This document shows, one piece after another, positions 61,104 to 64,000 of a stretch of 64,000 nt of DNA; within the stretch, counting starts at the first letter, position 1, and each line of letters starts with the position of its first letter. The translations under genes were made by a program, and so were the position numbers. The notes beneath the pieces are model-generated. The model saw only the letters and a program-made list of their open reading frames with translations, was not told where the DNA came from and did no database searches. The DNA comes from Anaerolineae bacterium (GTDB lineage: Bacteria; Chloroflexota; Anaerolineae; Anaerolineales; E44-bin32). The stretch lies in assembly GCA_011174825.1 (NCBI GenBank), contig DUEZ01000006.1:1-64000 (forward strand), read 5' to 3'.

Positions 61104-62264
61104 ATGGCGGATAAGATACTCTTTATCGACGACGATATTGACACGCTGAAATTAGTCGGGCTGATGCTAGAGAGGCAAGGCTACGAGATCGCAGTCGCGA
61201 GCGACGGTCTTTCTGGGCTTGCGAAAGCGACATCAGAACAACCGGATTTAATCCTGCTTGATGTGATGATGCCCGATCTCGACGGCTTTGAAGTCACCCG
61301 ACGTCTTCGAGCCGACCCTTCATTGGCTCATATACCCATCATCATGTTTACAGCCAAGACCATGGTTGATGATAAGGTCGCCGGCTTTGAAGCAGGTGTC
61401 GATGATTATTTGACCAAACCAACACATCCAGCCGAACTAACGGCACATGTGAAAGCGGTATTGGCTCGATCAGCACAAGCACGAGCGGCAGGCGCAGAGA
61501 AAGCCACCATCGTAGCATTAATAGGAGCACGCGGGGGTATCGGTACTACAACACTGGCCCTTAACATTAGCCTATTACTACAAAGGGATGGCCATGACGT
61601 TATCTTAGCCGAGTTCAATCCCGGCAGAGGAACCTTAGCTTTTGAACTCAACCTCACCAATCCAGAAGGTCTTGGCAATTTATTACGCCGATCATTAAAA
61701 GACATTCATCTTCGTTCAGTTGAATCGGAGATCCTAAGCCATAACGTCGGCATTCGATTGCTAGCAGCCTCGCCTCATCCAAGAGAGGTAGAACTTGAAC
61801 AGGCGATCCCCCAGATGGAGGCTGTACTAGACAACTTAGCCTCGATGTGCACAACGTTGATCTTGGATCTCGGATCTAGCCTCAGAGCCTATGCTAAACC
61901 CATCCTCAAGCTCTGTGATCGAATTGTCATCGTTGTCGAACCTGTTTACCCAACGAACATGATGGCGCAAAATCTATTGGAAGAAGTCGTGTCCGATGGA
62001 ATCAGTCGCCACAAGATCAGCCTCGCACTTATAAACCGTGTTCGAACAAGCCTACAAATACCGTGGAGACAAGTCGAGACTGATCTCGGGATTGAGTTGG
62101 CCGGAATCGTTTCACCAGCGCCAGAACAGGCACATCAAGCTTCCCAGGGAACAATGCCTCTCGTCCTATCGCATCCCGACAGCTTGGTCAGTGACCAGAT
62201 CAGAAAGCTTGCCCAGGGTGTTGCGGTTCACCTCCGCGCCGAAGAAGGGCGAGTCACTTCTTGA
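61104..62264 (+). CDS. Response regulator receiver domain fused to ParA/MinD-like ATPase (CpaE/TadZ-like)
   Basis: The 386-residue protein has a REC domain at residues 1-125: the acidic pair in LFIDDDID, the phospho-acceptor Asp53 in LILLDVMMPD and Lys in DDYLTKPTHP. After a short linker comes a ParA/MinD-type ATPase with the deviant Walker A box GARGGIGTTTLALN at about residues 137-150, AEFNPGRGTLA and ILDLGSS. REC-ATPase fusions of this form resemble CpaE/TadZ, which localise pilus or secretion machines at the pole. No tad genes are visible here. It heads an operon with Sir2 and a histidine kinase. ATG 61104 with GGAG upstream is the chosen start. Confidence 0.88.
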   Translation: MADKILFIDDDIDTLKLVGLMLERQGYEIAVASDGLSGLAKATSEQPDLILLDVMMPDLDGFEVTRRLRADPSLAHIPIIMFTAKTMVDDKVAGFEAGVDDYLTKPTHPAELTAHVKAVLARSAQARAAGAEKATIVALIGARGGIGTTTLALNISLLLQRDGHDVILAEFNPGRGTLAFELNLTNPEGLGNLLRRSLKDIHLRSVESEILSHNVGIRLLAASPHPREVELEQAIPQMEAVLDNLASMCTTLILDLGSSLRAYAKPILKLCDRIVIVVEPVYPTNMMAQNLLEEVVSDGISRHKISLALINRVRTSLQIPWRQVETDLGIELAGIVSPAPEQAHQASQGTMPLVLSHPDSLVSDQIRKLAQGVAVHLRAEEGRVTS

Positions 62265-62269
62265 CAACC

Positions 62270-63031
62270 ATGGTTCCGGATTCACGAATTTCACAAGCAG
62301 CTCAACTACTTCAACAAGCGAAACATACTGTCGCGTTCACAGGGGCTGGGATTTCAACGCCATCTGGAATCCCCGACTTCCGCTCAAAAGGGTCAGGTTT
62401 GTGGGAACGTTACAATCCGATGGAAGTAGCTTCGCTCTCCGCTTTCCGATACGACCCTGATAAGTTCTATAAGTGGATCCAACCACTTGCGCTTACCATG
62501 ATCGAGGCTGAACCCAATCCTGCACATTTTGCGCTAGCACGTCTCGAAAAAGCTGGGCTCCTTGCTGGGATCGTCACGCAGAACATCGATGACCTTCACC
62601 GCCGTGCGGGATCTGAGATTATATTCGAAGTTCACGGTCACTTGCGAGAGGCGACCTGCGTATCTTGCTACAGCTGTCATTCTACCAACGGTTTCATCGA
62701 AGAGTTCATCAACACAGGAGAAACACCTCACTGCCCCGAGTGTGGCGGTGTCCTGAAACCAAACACTGTCCTTTTTGAAGAACAGCTTCCTTATGATATT
62801 TTCATGGGAGCTGCGAATTTACTCTCTCAAAGTGACCTAATCATCATCGCAGGATCTTCACTTGAGGTGGTACCCGTTGCCTCCCTCCCAGTAGGACCAC
62901 TAAATGCCGGTGCCCGTTTGATCATCGTCAACAACTATCCAACCTACCTTGATGAACGCGCCGATGTGATTTTCCGTGAAGATGTGGCGGTGGTTTTGCC
63001 GCGCTTAGTTTCCGAGGTCCTAGGTGAGTAA
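62270..63031 (+). CDS. Sir2-family NAD-dependent protein deacylase (sirtuin)
   Basis: The 253-residue enzyme removes acyl groups from lysine, using NAD. It has FTGAGISTPSGIPDFRS for NAD binding, TQNIDDLHRRAG, the catalytic His in EVHGHL, and a zinc ribbon with CVSC and CPEC. Near the C-terminus GSSLEVVPVASLP contacts NAD. The Tyr/Arg pair of desuccinylases is not evident, so deacetylation is more likely. It begins five bases after the upstream REC-ParA stop and ends one base before the next kinase start, which suggests a common signalling operon. ATG 62270 is preferred to TTG 62261. Confidence 0.94.
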   Translation: MVPDSRISQAAQLLQQAKHTVAFTGAGISTPSGIPDFRSKGSGLWERYNPMEVASLSAFRYDPDKFYKWIQPLALTMIEAEPNPAHFALARLEKAGLLAGIVTQNIDDLHRRAGSEIIFEVHGHLREATCVSCYSCHSTNGFIEEFINTGETPHCPECGGVLKPNTVLFEEQLPYDIFMGAANLLSQSDLIIIAGSSLEVVPVASLPVGPLNAGARLIIVNNYPTYLDERADVIFREDVAVVLPRLVSEVLGE

Positions 63032-63032
63032 G

Positions 63033-64000
63033 ATGGAAGCCGACAGAACTGCTCGGGAGATCTCCGCGATCACCAATTATCCCCGTTTGCTGAAGCGGTA
63101 TGCACGTCTACTTGAAATTGCATCCGAATTGGTATCCGTGCTTGACTTGAGTACTTTGCTGCAGCACATTGTCGATGCTGCTCAAGAGCTGACTGAGAGC
63201 GAGGGGGCTTCACTCTTGCTCTACGATCCACAAACCCATCAACTCTATTTTCAGGCGGCTACAGGCCCTTTGAATGAACAAGAAAAACGAACCGCCATCC
63301 CGACCGAATCCAGTATCGCCGGTTGGATCTTCACCAACAATAAGCCATTATTAGTCGAGGATGCCAAGTCTGACCCTCGATTTTTCCGCGAAGTTGATGT
63401 GCTGACCCACTTTAAGACTCGTTCCATCCTGGGAGTCCCCTTACAAGCTAAGGAAAAAACCCTAGGAGTGATCGAGGTCGTTAATAAGCTGGAGGGCACC
63501 TTCCAGGAAATGGATCTCCGGCTACTGCAATCCTTGGCTGCTCAAGCGGCGATCGCGATCGAGAACACCCGGCTATTCCAACAAAGCGATATCGTGGCTG
63601 AAATGGTTCACGAACTCCGCACACCACTCGCTGCTTTGACGGCTGCGGCTCACCTGATTCAACGCCCCGAATTGGAGGACGACCAGCGGGATAAACTTAG
63701 CCGTACGATATATGGTGAGGTCCAGCGTCTAAACGAAATGGCGACCGATTTCTTGGATTTAGCGCGACTTGAATCGGGTCGAATATCCTTCGTGCGTGAG
63801 CCTGTTTACCTTGAAGGACTAATCCGCGAATGTTTGGAGATCATCCGCCCTCAAGCAGAAGCTGAGCGGATCACACTCGCAACAGAGATCGATCGTAGTC
63901 TGCAGCCTGTTCTAGGAGATCGAAATCGTCTAAAGCAACTTCTGCTTAACTTGCTTACCAACGCGATTAAATATAATCATCAGAGAGGCCAGGTTCTGGT
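63033..64000 (+). CDS. GAF-domain sensor histidine kinase (partial, runs off the window)
   Basis: The frame opens at ATG 63033, one base after the Sir2 stop, and stays open to the end of the window (322 codons seen). Residues 35-185 are a GAF domain (LDLSTLLQHIVDAAQELTES, then SIAGWIFTNNKPLLVEDA and SILGVPLQAKEKTLGVIEV). HisKA follows with His in AEMVHELRTPLAAL, then FLDLARLESGRI, and the N box begins as RNRLKQLLLNLLTNAIKYN. No membrane segment is seen, so it is cytoplasmic. It could phosphorylate the REC-ParA protein encoded two genes upstream. Confidence 0.92.
   Translation, partial: MEADRTAREISAITNYPRLLKRYARLLEIASELVSVLDLSTLLQHIVDAAQELTESEGASLLLYDPQTHQLYFQAATGPLNEQEKRTAIPTESSIAGWIFTNNKPLLVEDAKSDPRFFREVDVLTHFKTRSILGVPLQAKEKTLGVIEVVNKLEGTFQEMDLRLLQSLAAQAAIAIENTRLFQQSDIVAEMVHELRTPLAALTAAAHLIQRPELEDDQRDKLSRTIYGEVQRLNEMATDFLDLARLESGRISFVREPVYLEGLIRECLEIIRPQAEAERITLATEIDRSLQPVLGDRNRLKQLLLNLLTNAIKYNHQRGQVL

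Noticed and set aside
61104-62264. Calling the REC-ParA gene a Tad pilus CpaE outright
   Set aside because: The architecture fits, but no other tad/flp gene is visible in the window, so only CpaE/TadZ-like is claimed.
1-64000. CRISPR arrays, anti-phage defence loci, prophage, tRNA or rRNA genes
   Set aside because: No direct-repeat/spacer series, no cas, restriction or phage structural genes, and no tRNA-like T-loop/acceptor pattern were found. The palindromic repeats here are interspersed single units, not arrays.

Overview
The window reads as chromosomal DNA of a Chloroflexota bacterium, most likely an uncultured Anaerolineae-type lineage. The signs are two 'Chlor_Arch_YYY' (DUF2298) giant membrane proteins, a mevalonate kinase plus isopentenyl phosphate kinase pair (the archaeal-type mevalonate route, also known from some Chloroflexota), several lipoproteins with Thr/Pro-rich linkers, and intergenic DNA full of short palindromic repeats. 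I see no intact transposase, prophage, CRISPR array, tRNA or rRNA.

Layout. 1-16 kb is an accessory-like stretch of small, mostly monocistronic genes: chloramphenicol acetyltransferase-like protein, two methyltransferases, phosphoesterase, Ntn-hydrolase lipoprotein, Nudix hydrolase, CPBP protease, UDG-like protein, an ArsR regulator, a TetR-SDR operon and a beta-lactamase-family hydrolase. It also carries two decayed genes, an EamA-type transporter and a ferredoxin fragment. 16-20 kb holds an RHH regulator with a clear promoter/operator, a transglutaminase lipoprotein, and glmS with a glmS ribozyme in its leader. 20.5-34.4 kb (minus strand) is an envelope block: four large GT-C/DUF2298 membrane proteins with overlapping stop/start codons, then cmk and two plsC genes. 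34.5-39.3 kb has a methyltransferase, a GT4 glycosyltransferase, a CDP-paratose-2-epimerase-like protein and an aldo/keto reductase. 39.5-45.5 kb has tlyA and, divergently, UbiA-type prenyltransferase-mevalonate kinase-isopentenyl phosphate kinase, then panB and an unrecognised 421-residue protein. 45.7-51.7 kb is small membrane, secreted and hypothetical genes. 51.9-57.4 kb carries two different valyl-tRNA synthetases (type 1 and type 2) in tandem behind one T-box leader whose apparent specifier is the valine codon GUC. 57.5-64 kb is signalling: a large membrane histidine kinase and, divergently, a REC-ParA fusion, a Sir2 deacetylase and a GAF histidine kinase that runs off the window.

How the parts may connect (inference). 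The mevalonate/IPK genes supply isoprenoid precursors, the UbiA enzyme resembles decaprenyl-phosphate phosphoribosyltransferases, GT-C proteins use polyprenyl-phosphate sugars, and glmS, plsC and cmk feed cell-wall sugar, phospholipid and nucleotide pools. Much of the middle of the window therefore serves envelope synthesis. The most notable observations are the tandem ValRS pair under a valine T-box, the glmS ribozyme with an unusual internal extension, the REC-ParA/Sir2/kinase operon, and several well-defined promoter/operator arrangements.
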